Below are positions 26,619 through 35,669 of a stretch of 64,000 nucleotides of DNA, in pieces. The stretch spans positions 62,001-126,000 of the forward strand of contig NZ_PVNE01000001.1 in NCBI RefSeq assembly GCF_003001905.1, in the 5' to 3' direction. The translations under genes were made by a program, and so were the position numbers. The DNA is from Planifilum fimeticola. GTDB lineage: Bacteria > Bacillota > Bacilli > Thermoactinomycetales > DSM-44946. Numbering within the stretch: position 1 is the first letter of the stretch; each line of letters opens with the position of its first letter. The notes under the pieces were generated by a model. It did no database searches and was not told the origin of the DNA. It worked only from the letters and a program-made list of their open reading frames with translations.

Positions 26619-27119
26619 ATGGAGAATCCATCCCTCCGCCTCTACGATTACCACGTGTGGGCGAATCAACGATGGTTCGATCACCTGAAGGAATTGCCCG
26701 GGGAACTGTGGCACCGGGAGATGACCAGCGTGTTCCCGTCCATCTCTCAGGTGTTCGCCCACATATACATTGTCGACCACATGTGGTTTGCCGGGATGTC
26801 GGGAAAAAGCTTCGAGGAGTCCAGGGTGTTGGGAAACCGGTTGACTGATGAGATGAAGGGGATCAGCCTGGAAGAAATGGAGGAGCGGTTTGCCCGATTG
26901 TCCGAGCAGTACCGATCGTTCCTCCGGGAGCAGCAAGACGGGCCCATTCCGCTCAAACATCCTCATTACGGTGAAACGAGCGCTAATCTTTCGGATCTGG
27001 TGCGCCACGTGGTCAACCACGGAACCTATCACCGGGGAAACCTGACGGCGATGTTGCGACAAGCGGGATATAAGGGGGTTCCGACCGATTACATTTTCTA
27101 CTTGTATACCCCCCGCTGA
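26619..27119 (+). CDS. DinB family putative metal-dependent hydrolase or transferase
   Basis: A 166-residue four-helix DinB-like protein. The triad that binds a divalent metal is visible as H48, H134 and H138 (HVVNHGTYHRGN). The family includes thiol transferases that use bacillithiol or mycothiol and many unassigned members, so no reaction is given. AAGGGGG precedes ATG 26619. A tandem repeat upstream may be its operator and a terminator follows at 27198. It stands alone. Confidence 0.85.
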   Translation: MENPSLRLYDYHVWANQRWFDHLKELPGELWHREMTSVFPSISQVFAHIYIVDHMWFAGMSGKSFEESRVLGNRLTDEMKGISLEEMEERFARLSEQYRSFLREQQDGPIPLKHPHYGETSANLSDLVRHVVNHGTYHRGNLTAMLRQAGYKGVPTDYIFYLYTPR

Positions 27120-27442
27120 GGGAAGGAGTTTCCTTTTTTCCGTCGGGCAGTTCTCTGAAATACGCGGACAAAACGTTGACCCCCTCCAAGGGGGAAGGAG
27201 CCGAAGCGGCTCTTCTTTTTCGGGACAAGGCCCGGGTATCCCGTGAGGGCAAGCCCATTTCATCTGTGAAAAGATCTCCTCACACCCCCTTCGCTCAATA
27301 TTTAAAAAACGCAACAAAGGCGGTCGCTCCCAGGATCGCTTCTTCAAGAGCGCGCCATCAAAATCGGACAAAAATTGAAGGATTTTAGTGACAATTTGAA
27401 GAATACCGTCATCGGTTCAAATCCTCCAGAGAGGTGATCTCC
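27120..27442. other. Intergenic region between dinB-like and GH3 genes
   Basis: It contains the terminator of the DinB gene and a CCCCCT/AGGGGG hairpin just before it. The rest is the upstream region of the GH3 gene; TTGAAG at about 27377 is a possible -35 box but no clear -10 follows. Confidence 0.4.
27198..27220 (+). terminator. Terminator of the DinB gene
   Basis: Stem GAGCCG/CGGCTC with loop AAG is followed by TTCTTTTT. Confidence 0.75.
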
Positions 27443-29770
27443 GTGAACAGGCGCAAACTTTCGCTGCTGATGTTGGTCACCGCCCTTTCCGTCGCCCTGG
27501 CGGGTTCCCATTTCGCCATCGCCACCGCGGAAAAACCTCCATCCAAGCCGCCGTACCTGGATCCGTCGCTGCCGGTGGAAAAACGGGTTAAGGACCTGCT
27601 GAAGCGCATGACCCTGGAGGAAAAAGTCGGGCAAATGACCCAGATCAACGTGACGCGGTTGATGGGCGAGGACGAATGGGACCGGGGCCCGCTCAATGAG
27701 GAATGGATGAAAAAAGTGTTCGTCGACAATCACGTCGGTTCCATTCTGAGCGGGGGCGGCGCCGCTCCGGTGCCCAACACCCCCGAAGAGTGGGCAAAGA
27801 TGACCAACACCCTTCAGCGGTACGCCCTCCAGCATTCCCGGCTCAAGATCCCCATCATCTACGGAGTGGATGCCGTCCACGGCCACAACAACGTCCTCGG
27901 AGCCACGATCTACCCCCACAACATCGGACTGGCCAACAGTTGGAACCCCTCCCTCGTCCGGGAAATTAACGAGCGAACGGCGAAGGAAGTGCGCGCCACC
28001 GGCATTCACTGGAACTTCGCTCCGGATGCCGACATCGGCCGGGATTTGCGGTGGGGCCGCTACTATGAAACCTTCGGAGAAGATCCCCTTCTCGCCTCCG
28101 AAATGGTCGGCGCCGCCGTCGCCGGGCTGGAAGGGGACAAGCTCTCCTCGTCGGATCGGGTGGCCGCTTCCGTCAAACATTATGTGGGATACTCCCAGCC
28201 TTTGAACGGAGAGGACCGTGCTCCGGCGGACCTTTCCCTCCGCACCCTGCGGGAAATCTTCCTTCCCCCCTTTGAGCGGGCTGTCCAAAACGGTGCGGAA
28301 ACCATCATGGTCAACAGCGGATCGGTCAACGGCATCCCCGTCCACGCTTCCGAGTACCTGCTGAAGGATGTCCTGCGGAAGGAGCTGGGCTTCCAGGGGG
28401 TTGTGGTATCCGATTGGGAAGACATCATCAAGCTGCACACCGTGCACAAAATCGCTCCCACTTACAAAGAGGCGATCCGAATCAGCATCAACGCCGGCGT
28501 CGACATGTCGATGGTCCCCTTGGACGCTGAAGGCTTCACCAAGAACCTGATCGAGCTGGTTAAGGAGAAAAAGGTTTCCGAGAAGCGGATCGACGAGGCG
28601 GTGAGCCGGATCCTCACCCTGAAATTCCGATTGGGATTGTTTGAGAACCCTTACGTGGATGAGAAAAAGGCGAAAGAAATCATCGTGGACCAGGCGGACA
28701 GGGAACTGGCCCGACGCGCCGCGACCCAGTCCATCACGCTCTTGAAGAACGAGAAGAATCTGCTCCCCCTGAAAAAGGATCTCTCCACCATACTGGTTAC
28801 GGGCCCCAGCGCCGACAACCCGGCCAATCAGATGGGGGGATGGACCATCGGTTGGCAGGGAGTTGAAAATCCGGAGGAAATGCCGCCGGCGGTCACCCTT
28901 CTGGAAGGTATCAAAGGGAAAGTTTCGAAAAACACCCGGGTTCTCTACGAACCGGGAGTTCCGCCGGAAGATCAAAAGGATGATCCCGGTGCCGTAGATA
29001 AGGCAATTAAAAAAGCGGTAAATGCCGCCAAAAAGGCGGATGTCATCATTGTGGCAGTCGGGGAAACACCGTATGCGGAAGGGGAAGGAAACACCTCCAC
29101 GGCCGCCCTGTCCCAGGCTCAGACCAAACTGATTCGGGCGCTCAACGACACCGGGAAAGATGTGGTAGTGGTCCTCGTGGCGGGCAGGCCGCTGATGATG
29201 ACTGAGACCATCGAATCGGTTCCCGCCTTCCTGATGGCCTATCTCCCCGGCACCGAGGGGGGAAGCGCATTGGCGGACATTCTCTTCGGCGACGCGAATC
29301 CCAGCGGCAAACTGGCCTCCACGTGGCCGAAGCGGATCGGTCAGGTGCCCACCTTCTACAACCGGCAGCCCGGCGCTTCCTACGATCCCCTGTTCCCCTT
29401 CGGTTACGGGCTGAGCTACACCAGCTTCCGCTATGAAAACTTCCAGGTGCCGAAGTCGGCCAAACCGAAGGGCGCGCTTCGCGTCGAAGTCACCGTGACC
29501 AACACGGGAAAACGGGCGGGGGACGAAATCGTCCAGGTGTACGCAGACCGCCAATACCAGTCGGTATTGAGCCCCGTGGAGCGGTTGGTCGCCTTTCAAC
29601 GGATCTCCCTGAAACCCGGAGAGAGCAAGCGGGTGATCCTCGACATTCCCGTTTCCCGGCTGTCCGTCATCCCCGGCGACATCCTGGGGACGGAGAAGCG
29701 GGTCGTGGAACCCGGGACGTACCAGCTCAGGGTCGGAGACCTGACGAAAACCTTCACCATCTCGCAATGA
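27443..29770 (+). CDS. bglX: Secreted glycoside hydrolase family 3 beta-glucosidase (BglX-like)
   Basis: A 775-residue secreted GH3 enzyme that releases glucose, or a related sugar, from beta-glycosides. It has a signal peptide (residues about 5-30), an N-terminal TIM barrel with KHY (ASVKHYVGY) and the nucleophile Asp in VVVSDWEDI, an alpha/beta domain beginning near TQSITLLKNEKNLLPL, and a C-terminal fibronectin III-like domain (VTVTNTGKRAGDEIVQVY). GTG 27443 is chosen because GAGGTGAT, a perfect match to the 16S tail, lies just upstream; an in-frame GTG at 27434 falls inside that site. It is monocistronic with a terminator at 29791. Confidence 0.92.
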   Translation: MNRRKLSLLMLVTALSVALAGSHFAIATAEKPPSKPPYLDPSLPVEKRVKDLLKRMTLEEKVGQMTQINVTRLMGEDEWDRGPLNEEWMKKVFVDNHVGSILSGGGAAPVPNTPEEWAKMTNTLQRYALQHSRLKIPIIYGVDAVHGHNNVLGATIYPHNIGLANSWNPSLVREINERTAKEVRATGIHWNFAPDADIGRDLRWGRYYETFGEDPLLASEMVGAAVAGLEGDKLSSSDRVAASVKHYVGYSQPLNGEDRAPADLSLRTLREIFLPPFERAVQNGAETIMVNSGSVNGIPVHASEYLLKDVLRKELGFQGVVVSDWEDIIKLHTVHKIAPTYKEAIRISINAGVDMSMVPLDAEGFTKNLIELVKEKKVSEKRIDEAVSRILTLKFRLGLFENPYVDEKKAKEIIVDQADRELARRAATQSITLLKNEKNLLPLKKDLSTILVTGPSADNPANQMGGWTIGWQGVENPEEMPPAVTLLEGIKGKVSKNTRVLYEPGVPPEDQKDDPGAVDKAIKKAVNAAKKADVIIVAVGETPYAEGEGNTSTAALSQAQTKLIRALNDTGKDVVVVLVAGRPLMMTETIESVPAFLMAYLPGTEGGSALADILFGDANPSGKLASTWPKRIGQVPTFYNRQPGASYDPLFPFGYGLSYTSFRYENFQVPKSAKPKGALRVEVTVTNTGKRAGDEIVQVYADRQYQSVLSPVERLVAFQRISLKPGESKRVILDIPVSRLSVIPGDILGTEKRVVEPGTYQLRVGDLTKTFTISQ

Positions 29771-29790
29771 CATGAGCAGAGGAAACCGCG

Positions 29791-29845
29791 AGGGCGTGTC
29801 ACCCGGTGCTGAAATGAGACGGGGGCGGCACGCCCTTTTCCTTTT
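29791..29845 (+). terminator. Terminator of the GH3 gene
   Basis: Arms AGGGCGTG and CACGCCCT enclose a loop of about 30 bases and are followed by TTTCCTTTTT. Confidence 0.6.
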
Positions 29846-29982
29846 TACATCCCGGCTTTATGGACCGGGTTTACCTGCGGAATTCACGGAGCCCCATTTG
29901 GCGAAGGGTGCCGGTGATCAACCGGGACTGAACACGAGCGGTCCGGAATCCGACGGAAAATCCCTTTCGCTTCCCGAAGAGG

Positions 29983-30016
29983 AAAAGAAGCGGCGGAATG
30001 ACCGCCGCTTCTTTTT
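29983..30016 (-). terminator. Bidirectional terminator after the thioredoxin gene
   Basis: A 12-bp perfect stem AAGAAGCGGCGG/CCGCCGCTTCTT has T-rich flanks on both strands. It lies 16 bases from the thioredoxin stop and can also stop transcripts from the GH3 side. Confidence 0.85.
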
Positions 30017-30031
30017 CCCTGAGGACCGCCT

Positions 30032-30352
30032 TCATGTGGTATAGGACTCGATCCACGCCTTCAGGCGTTCCTTCGGTTGGTAGCCGACCACCGTGCCCAG
30101 CTCCAGTCCCCCCCGGAACAGTTTCAACGTGGGAATCGTCATGACCCCGTGCCGGCTGGCGGTGTGGGGATTCTCATCCACATTCAACTTGGCGATCGTG
30201 ACGCCGTCGCCCATCTCCGCCGACAGCTCCTCCAGCACCGGGGCAAGCATCCGGCAGGGCCCGCACCAGGGAGCCCAGAAATCGACCAGCACGGGCTTTG
30301 GCTGCCGGATGGTTTGTTCAAAATCCCGATCGGTTATGGTTACCATGGACAT
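30032..30352 (-). CDS. trxA: Thioredoxin
   Basis: A 106-residue thioredoxin with active site W-C30-G-P-C33 in FWAPWCGPCRM and the cis-Pro in MTIPTLKLF. It reduces disulfides in the cytosol. ATG 30352 is preferred (purine-rich GGGGAGGG upstream); another ATG lies two codons later. It follows a small membrane-protein gene on the same strand by about 115 bases. Confidence 0.94.
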   Translation of the reverse strand: MSMVTITDRDFEQTIRQPKPVLVDFWAPWCGPCRMLAPVLEELSAEMGDGVTIAKLNVDENPHTASRHGVMTIPTLKLFRGGLELGTVVGYQPKERLKAWIESYTT

Positions 30353-30466
30353 GGTTTGAAATCCCTCCCCTCTACCCGCATTATACCCCGATGGGTATAT
30401 TGGCACAACGGGGCCAAACAGCCAGTATATCCGTGTTGCCTTGGCCATCCGACGGGATTCCAACAG

Positions 30467-30676
30467 TCAAACCAACACCACACCCATGGCAACCAACCCC
30501 AGACCCAATAGGAAATAAATCAGCGACCGTCTCCCGTTTCGCTTTCTGTCTTCCCCGGTACGCCGCGCCTCGATCCATCCGTCCACGAAATGGCCATCCC
30601 GATTGCCCAACGCCCCCTTGGCCATGAACAGCAATATCACCCCCGCAACCAAACAAACCCAGCCGACCGTTTCCAT
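30467..30676 (-). CDS. Small two-helix membrane protein, unknown
   Basis: A 69-residue protein with two hydrophobic segments (residues about 4-22 and 51-69) joined by a charged loop. GGGAGGGGGG precedes ATG 30676 at good spacing, which supports a real gene. I do not recognise the family. It lies upstream of thioredoxin on the same strand. Confidence 0.6.
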   Translation of the reverse strand: METVGWVCLVAGVILLFMAKGALGNRDGHFVDGWIEARRTGEDRKRNGRRSLIYFLLGLGLVAMGVVLV

Positions 30677-30779
30677 CGGTTCCCCCCTCCCGATTTTCTT
30701 CCAACCTTAATTGCTTCATCAATTGTTTTCCCGTCCTGATCCCCGCTAAATCCTTTGGGAACAAGTCATTGCCGGGATC

Positions 30780-30839
30780 CCGGAGGGGGTGTGCCGCGCA
30801 ATAGCAAAAACACTCAGCGGCACACCCCCTCCGGCTTTT
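30780..30839 (+). terminator. 18-bp perfect hairpin followed by T-run
   Basis: CCGGAGGGGGTGTGCCGC (30780-30797) is repeated in exact inverse at 30817-30834 and followed on the plus strand by CTTTTT. No plus-strand gene precedes it after the GH3 terminator. It lies past the DUF4340 gene, which reads the other way. Confidence 0.55.
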
Positions 30840-30935
30840 TCCGCTTTTCACCTGTCTTCGAAAAGCAACTCGATCAAAAATATTGCCCCGCACCCCCGGA
30901 AGCGGGTGCCGGGCAACACTCTCCAGCGATTCGGC

Positions 30936-31862
30936 TCACTTCGATTGTTTCTCTTTTTCTTTTTTCTTCTCCTTTTCCACCTGCTGCATCCATTCCTCGA
31001 TCTTCTTTTCTTCGAAGGACCGGGCCCATTTTCCCCCCTTCTCCATGACCCATATCCGTCCCTTTTGTTTGACGCCAACAACGGTGCGAGTGTCCCCTTT
31101 CAAACGCAAGGTGAGCGAAAGAACCGGCGTTTCCTTCTTAAACCGATCCGCTTCAACCGCCAAGTCGTCGGCAGTAAGATAAGTAAGGTGTTCAATCCAA
31201 CCCCCGATCCGCTTCGGATCAAAACGGTCCTCCCCTTCCGTCAGCTTCCATTGATCTCCCTTCTTCTCGGCTGCCAATCGCTTCCCTTTCCAATCAGCCC
31301 GGATCCCGGTCACTTTCTCAGGATCCAGGGAGACCGCCTGCTTTTCCATCAGATCGAGGGGGCGTTTACGTAAACCCTCCGCCTGCACCCCATCCAATTT
31401 CAGTACGGGGGCTTGGTCCCCGGTGGTCACATAGTTCCCCCCTTCCACCGGGATCTGGCTCCCGACATCCAGGCGAAGCGTTTTCCCGTTTTTCAGGGAT
31501 ACGGTCAAACTTAGCTCCGGGTCCTTCAGACCAAAGGGGGTCACGTCGTCCGGGCGCTTTTTCTCCACCGGTTCCGCATTTTTCAGCCCGACGAAGGACG
31601 AAACCCAAGCATCGACCGCCTCCCCGTCCACGGGGAGGGGACGGGGACGGACAAATTCCCATCCTTCCCCGGTCTTCTTGAGCTCAAGGGAGACTTTCCC
31701 CTTCTCCAAAAGGGTCAATTGGGTCACATCCTCGGCTTGGACCCCGGGGAACAACCGGTCCGCCCTTTTCTCTTCAGGATCTGATCCGCCCGAACCGGAA
31801 TAGAAGAACCACAATGCTGCAAAAACGAGGACGGCAAGTCCCGTAGGAAGCCATCGCTTCAT
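30936..31862 (-). CDS. DUF4340 domain-containing membrane-anchored protein
   Basis: A 308-residue protein with one N-terminal membrane helix (residues about 5-23) and an extracytoplasmic body typical of DUF4340 (LTLLEKGKVSLELKKTGEGWEFVRP, repeated in the second half as KGKRLAAEKKGDQWKLTEG). The C-terminus is a Lys/Glu-rich helix. DUF4340 proteins are usually encoded with Gld-type ABC transporters, as here. ATG 31862 overlaps the stop of the GldG-like gene (ATGA). Function unknown; a periplasm-side partner of the transporter is likely. Confidence 0.85.
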   Translation of the reverse strand: MKRWLPTGLAVLVFAALWFFYSGSGGSDPEEKRADRLFPGVQAEDVTQLTLLEKGKVSLELKKTGEGWEFVRPRPLPVDGEAVDAWVSSFVGLKNAEPVEKKRPDDVTPFGLKDPELSLTVSLKNGKTLRLDVGSQIPVEGGNYVTTGDQAPVLKLDGVQAEGLRKRPLDLMEKQAVSLDPEKVTGIRADWKGKRLAAEKKGDQWKLTEGEDRFDPKRIGGWIEHLTYLTADDLAVEADRFKKETPVLSLTLRLKGDTRTVVGVKQKGRIWVMEKGGKWARSFEEKKIEEWMQQVEKEKKKEKEKQSK

Positions 31863-33247
31863 GCCCGACGCCTCCTCCACCAGATCACTCCTCCGGCGAT
31901 CAGGAAGATGATCGGCAAAAGCACGACGGTACCCAGAAAAATCGCGAGGGCCTCGCCGGCCGGTACATAGGCCTGGCGCAGGGACATCTCGACGGGGCGG
32001 ATGGTCACCTTGGTTTCATCCCCCTGCAGCCAGCCGACGGCGTTCAGGACAAAGTCGCGGTTTCCCTGCAGGGTTAAAGCGTTGCCCGAAAACATGGCGG
32101 AACTTCCGACAACCACCGCCCGGGGCTCTTCGGCATCCTCCCCCTTCCCTCCGCCCTTCTTCGCCGTCACCGCATAGGCAAGGGTCAGCGGACCCGGTCG
32201 GTCCTCATCTCCCTTTTCCACCCGTGCCTCCTCCGAAGCCCAGGACGTCTCGCCGAAGGCGTCCCGGGAGGTCTCCAGCAGCTGCTCCAAGGCCTCTTCC
32301 GATCCCTTGACCGGATCCAGGCTGGTCGCCCGGGGAAGCACCGTCACCATGTCCCGCTCCATCAGCTCCGAAGTGATGTCGTGACCAACATACTGGGGAA
32401 CCGGAGTCAGGGGATCGCCGTAATAGGCGCGTTCCGGATCGACGACCAGGTCACCGGAAGCCCGGATTCCCAACCGTTTCAGAAGCCCATTCATATTCTT
32501 CCACTTTGACATTCCCTTTTCGGGAGAAAGGGCGATGAGCACCTTCCCGCCGCCGTCCAGGAACCGGTTGATCATCTTGGCCTCCTGGCCCGTCAGATCG
32601 GAGGTCGGTCCGGCAATCACCAGAACGTCCGCATCCTCCGGAACGCGGGTCTCCCGAATCAGATTCAACTCCTTCACCTGGTTGCCCTCCCCCATCAGAT
32701 CGGAGCGCAACGCCGCCGCATCCGCACCGGAAACTTCCCCGTGTCCCTGCAACAAGTAGATCACGGGTTTTTGGGAAGAGGTCAGGTTTCGGATGGCCTG
32801 TGTGAAGTGCTCTTCTCCCCGAAATCCGTAGGATCCCTGTACCGCCCCCGGCACAAACAGATCCCAGGGAGCAACGGTTTCCTCTTTTTCTCCTTTGACA
32901 AAGACGACGGTATTGTACTCTTGCACTTGATATTTCTGGGCCAGAGAGGGTTCCTTGACGGGATCGACAAAGCGAACGTCCAATTTGTCCGTCTCCTTTT
33001 GGTAAGCCCTCAGGAGCCGCTCCACCTGCCTGCCGGTATCTCTGTTATCCGTGAAGGCATAAACCCGAACCGTTTCCTTCAACCCCTTCAGGGTCTCCTT
33101 CGTCTGGGCCGACAGGCTGTTGACCCCCGTCTGCGTCCAATCCCAGCGCCAGGGGGCTTTCCCGGAAATGAGGACGATAAGCGCAAAAATACCGATCAGG
33201 GCGGCGATGAATACGCCCGAGTTGACCACCTTCAATCCCCTGTTCAT
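31859..33247 (-). CDS. GldG family ABC transporter auxiliary membrane protein
   Basis: A 462-residue protein with a membrane helix at each end (about 10-28 and 430-455) and a large extracytoplasmic domain of the GldG/ABC_transp_aux type (VYAFTDNRDTGRQVERLLRAY, YLLQGHGE, DVLVIAGPTSDLT). In Bacteroidota GldG works with GldA and GldF; in Bacillota the complex has no known role in gliding. It lies between the permease and the DUF4340 gene in one operon. Confidence 0.86.
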   Translation of the reverse strand: MNRGLKVVNSGVFIAALIGIFALIVLISGKAPWRWDWTQTGVNSLSAQTKETLKGLKETVRVYAFTDNRDTGRQVERLLRAYQKETDKLDVRFVDPVKEPSLAQKYQVQEYNTVVFVKGEKEETVAPWDLFVPGAVQGSYGFRGEEHFTQAIRNLTSSQKPVIYLLQGHGEVSGADAAALRSDLMGEGNQVKELNLIRETRVPEDADVLVIAGPTSDLTGQEAKMINRFLDGGGKVLIALSPEKGMSKWKNMNGLLKRLGIRASGDLVVDPERAYYGDPLTPVPQYVGHDITSELMERDMVTVLPRATSLDPVKGSEEALEQLLETSRDAFGETSWASEEARVEKGDEDRPGPLTLAYAVTAKKGGGKGEDAEEPRAVVVGSSAMFSGNALTLQGNRDFVLNAVGWLQGDETKVTIRPVEMSLRQAYVPAGEALAIFLGTVVLLPIIFLIAGGVIWWRRRRA

Positions 33248-33282
33248 CGAACCACCTCCGATCCGCGAATATTTGTGCCCGT

Positions 33283-33996
33283 TTATCGCCAGCGCCGCTT
33301 TTCCAGGGACTGGACGGCCAATCCCAGAAACAGAAGAATCAGCGCGAGATAATAGACGATATGGGAAACATCGACAATGCCCTTCTCAAATTCCTCCAGG
33401 TGATGGAGCATGGAAAAGGAGGAGAGCACCTCCTGCGACACCCCGTAGAAGGCGTCGCTGGCCGTTTCCAAAATCCAAAATCCGAGCAGCAGGGCGAAGG
33501 CGACAATCCCGGAGACCATTTGATGTGAGCTCAGGCTGGAGGCGAACAGGCCGACGGCCATCATCGCCGATGCGATCAGAAACAGGCCCAGATAAGCGGC
33601 GGCCAGGAGCCCCCAATCCAAATCGCCGTACCGGGTGAGAATCCACGGATAGATCAGGCTGATGGCGAGAATCATCAGCACCACGGTCACCGCGGCCAAA
33701 TACTTCCCGATCACGATGTGAAACACCGTCAAGGGGGAAGTAAACAGCAATTCGTCCGTCCCCTGCCGCAGTTCCTCGGATACCAGGCGCATCGAAAGCA
33801 GCGGCGTGATGAACAGAAAAAGAAACGACGCCGACTGATACACGTACTCCTCCCGCACCACCTGCGATCCGAGGAAGGCGGTGGAGAACAGATAGCCCAT
33901 CACGACAAAAAAGAAGGCAAAAGCGACATAGGAGGTGGGTGTCACGAAATACTGCCCCATTTCCTTTTTGTAAAGGGCCAGGACCTTTCGCATCAT
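33283..33996 (-). CDS. ABC-2 type transporter permease (GldF-like)
   Basis: A 237-residue permease with six hydrophobic segments, beginning MRKVLALYKKEMGQYFVTPTSYVAF, the usual N-terminus of GldF/NosY-like ABC-2 permeases. It pairs with the ATPase gene, whose stop overlaps its start (ATGA). The transported substrate is unknown. Confidence 0.88.
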   Translation of the reverse strand: MMRKVLALYKKEMGQYFVTPTSYVAFAFFFVVMGYLFSTAFLGSQVVREEYVYQSASFLFLFITPLLSMRLVSEELRQGTDELLFTSPLTVFHIVIGKYLAAVTVVLMILAISLIYPWILTRYGDLDWGLLAAAYLGLFLIASAMMAVGLFASSLSSHQMVSGIVAFALLLGFWILETASDAFYGVSQEVLSSFSMLHHLEEFEKGIVDVSHIVYYLALILLFLGLAVQSLEKRRWR

Positions 33997-34937
33997 GCAT
34001 CCCTCCGCTCGGTGGTCGTCAGCTTGCGGAAGACCTCTTCCAGGGAGAGATTTTGCCTCCGCATTTCCAATATGGGAAACCGCGCCTCCGCCATGGCGAA
34101 GAACAGCGCTTCGCGAATGTCCGCATCCTCCTTCGCCTTCACCCGAAACTCCACGGTTCCTTCGGCTTCTCCGGCAATTTCCACCCGCTCCACCTGATCG
34201 ATCGCCCGGATTCGGGCCTCCGCCTGATCCCGTGGTCCCTTGATCTTCACCGCCAGGGTGAAGCCTTCATTCATCCGGTGCGACAGGTTTTCCGGCGTGT
34301 CATCCTCTATGAGACGCCCCTGATGAATGATCAGGACGCGGTTGCAGATCATCTCCACCTCCGGGAGAATATGGGTGCTCAACAAAACCGTGTGCTTCTC
34401 GCCGAGCTCCCGGATCAAACCGCGAATTTCGCGTATCTGGTTGGGATCCAATCCCGAAGTCGGCTCGTCCAGGACCAATAGATCCGGTTCATGAAGGATC
34501 GCCTGGGCCAAACCCACCCGCTGCTTGTATCCCTTGGACAGGCTGCGAATCAGTTGGGTGGCCTTCTCCTGAATCCCCACCCGCTCCATCGTTTCGCCGA
34601 TCCGTCGCTTTTGCTCCCGAACGGGAATCTCGCGGAGGTCGGCGATCAATTTCAAATACCCGTACACCGTCATGTCCGGATAGAGGGGCGGCGTTTCCGG
34701 GAGATACCCGATCTTTCGCTTGGCTTTTCCTGAATGTTCGGACATGGAAATGCCGTCGACGCGCACTTCCCCTTTTGAGGGCATCAGATAACCGGTGATC
34801 ATCCGCATCGTCGTCGTCTTTCCTGCACCGTTCGGCCCGAGAAAACCCACGATCTCCCCCCGGGCCATGGAAAAATGGATATCCTCCACCCCACGCCGGT
34901 TGGCGTACCTTTTGGATACGGAATCAACATCCAGCAA
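33993..34937 (-). CDS. ABC transporter ATP-binding protein (GldA-like)
   Basis: A 314-residue ATPase of the CcmA/GldA group with Walker A GPNGAGKTT, signature LSKGYKQR and Walker B LLVLDEPTSGLDPNQ. The last 90 residues form the extra C-terminal domain of this group. It is the first gene of a four-gene operon (ATPase, permease, GldG-like, DUF4340) joined by ATGA overlaps or short gaps. Confidence 0.92.
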   Translation of the reverse strand: MLDVDSVSKRYANRRGVEDIHFSMARGEIVGFLGPNGAGKTTTMRMITGYLMPSKGEVRVDGISMSEHSGKAKRKIGYLPETPPLYPDMTVYGYLKLIADLREIPVREQKRRIGETMERVGIQEKATQLIRSLSKGYKQRVGLAQAILHEPDLLVLDEPTSGLDPNQIREIRGLIRELGEKHTVLLSTHILPEVEMICNRVLIIHQGRLIEDDTPENLSHRMNEGFTLAVKIKGPRDQAEARIRAIDQVERVEIAGEAEGTVEFRVKAKEDADIREALFFAMAEARFPILEMRRQNLSLEEVFRKLTTTERRDA

Positions 34938-34960
34938 ATGGATCCCCCCTCACAAGAAAA

Positions 34961-34994
34961 AATCAAAAACCAGATTTCTTAAGGAAATCCGGTT
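34961..34994 (-). terminator. Terminator of the gamma-glutamylcyclotransferase-like gene
   Basis: On the minus strand 11-bp arms AACCGGATTTC/GAAATCTGGTT (one G-U pair) are followed by TTTGATTTTTT. It separates the upstream pseudogene from the ABC operon. Confidence 0.75.
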
Positions 34995-35142
34995 TGAGCA
35001 TCCAAAAAATATTGTAATCGGGTGAAGGTCCAGGGACAAGGGAGGAGCGAGGCTCCCTCCGATCCGACATCGATTGAAAATTTTTGCGGGTTTCATGCAA
35101 CCTCCGCAGGCGGAAACCCGTCCTTCAAATAACCGCTTTTCG

Positions 35143-35623
35143 TCAACCGGGAGGGATCCCGAACCGCTCTTGCCACATGCGGAGCAATTTCTCACGGTAG
35201 GAGGGATCGAGAAAGCGGTCCACCCCGTTCAAAATCGCCCGGCGGTACGAAGGGCTGGGAGCCATTTCCGCAGGCGCCTTGTGAACGACGCTGTATGTCA
35301 TCGCCCGTACCCGTTCACCCTTCCACACCACTTCCACTTCCATCCGGCGATAACGGCCGAGGGGAACTCCTTCCCGCCTGTCCAGGGGAGCCTGCGCCGA
35401 CGGATGAAGTTTGTACAAAACCCCCCTCCACCTCATCCTTCGGCGAAGGAAGCAGATCCGCCACTCCCCCCTGCCACTTGTCGCTCCACAAGGTAAAGGC
35501 CAGCCGGTATCCGGGAAGGACCGCTCTTCCCATCACTTCATAATTTTTCCCTCCGACCGTAGAACGAAAGCTCGCCTCATCCATGCAGGACCCGTAAGCA
35601 AAATATCGCACGCCTTTTTCCAT
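35143..35623 (-). pseudogene. Frameshifted gamma-glutamylcyclotransferase-like gene
   Basis: From ATG 35623 (AAGGGGGAAAGG upstream) the frame reads RYFAYGSCMDEASFRSTVGG, the P-loop-like FAYGS start of the GGCT/YkqA family, as far as about KDEVE. The rest (RGVLYKLHPSAQAPLDRREG to the stop at 35143) continues in another frame. The switch lies at a run of six C at 35421-35426 (six G in the coding strand); removing one base restores an open frame of about 159 codons. This is either a true frameshift mutation or a homopolymer error. The intact enzyme would cleave gamma-glutamyl or similar amide-linked substrates. Confidence 0.78.
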
Positions 35624-35669
35624 CCTTTCCCCCTTGATAAGTTTAATGGTGATTAGAAAAACCTTCCGT

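Noticed and set aside
27344-29773. Minus-strand open frame of about 800 codons opposite the GH3 gene
   Set aside because: The GH3 frame has a signal peptide, catalytic motifs and a perfect ribosome site; the antisense frame has none.
35421-35426. Programmed ribosomal frameshift in the GGCT-like gene
   Set aside because: There is no known precedent for this family and no stimulatory structure or slippery heptamer pattern; mutation or sequencing error is simpler.
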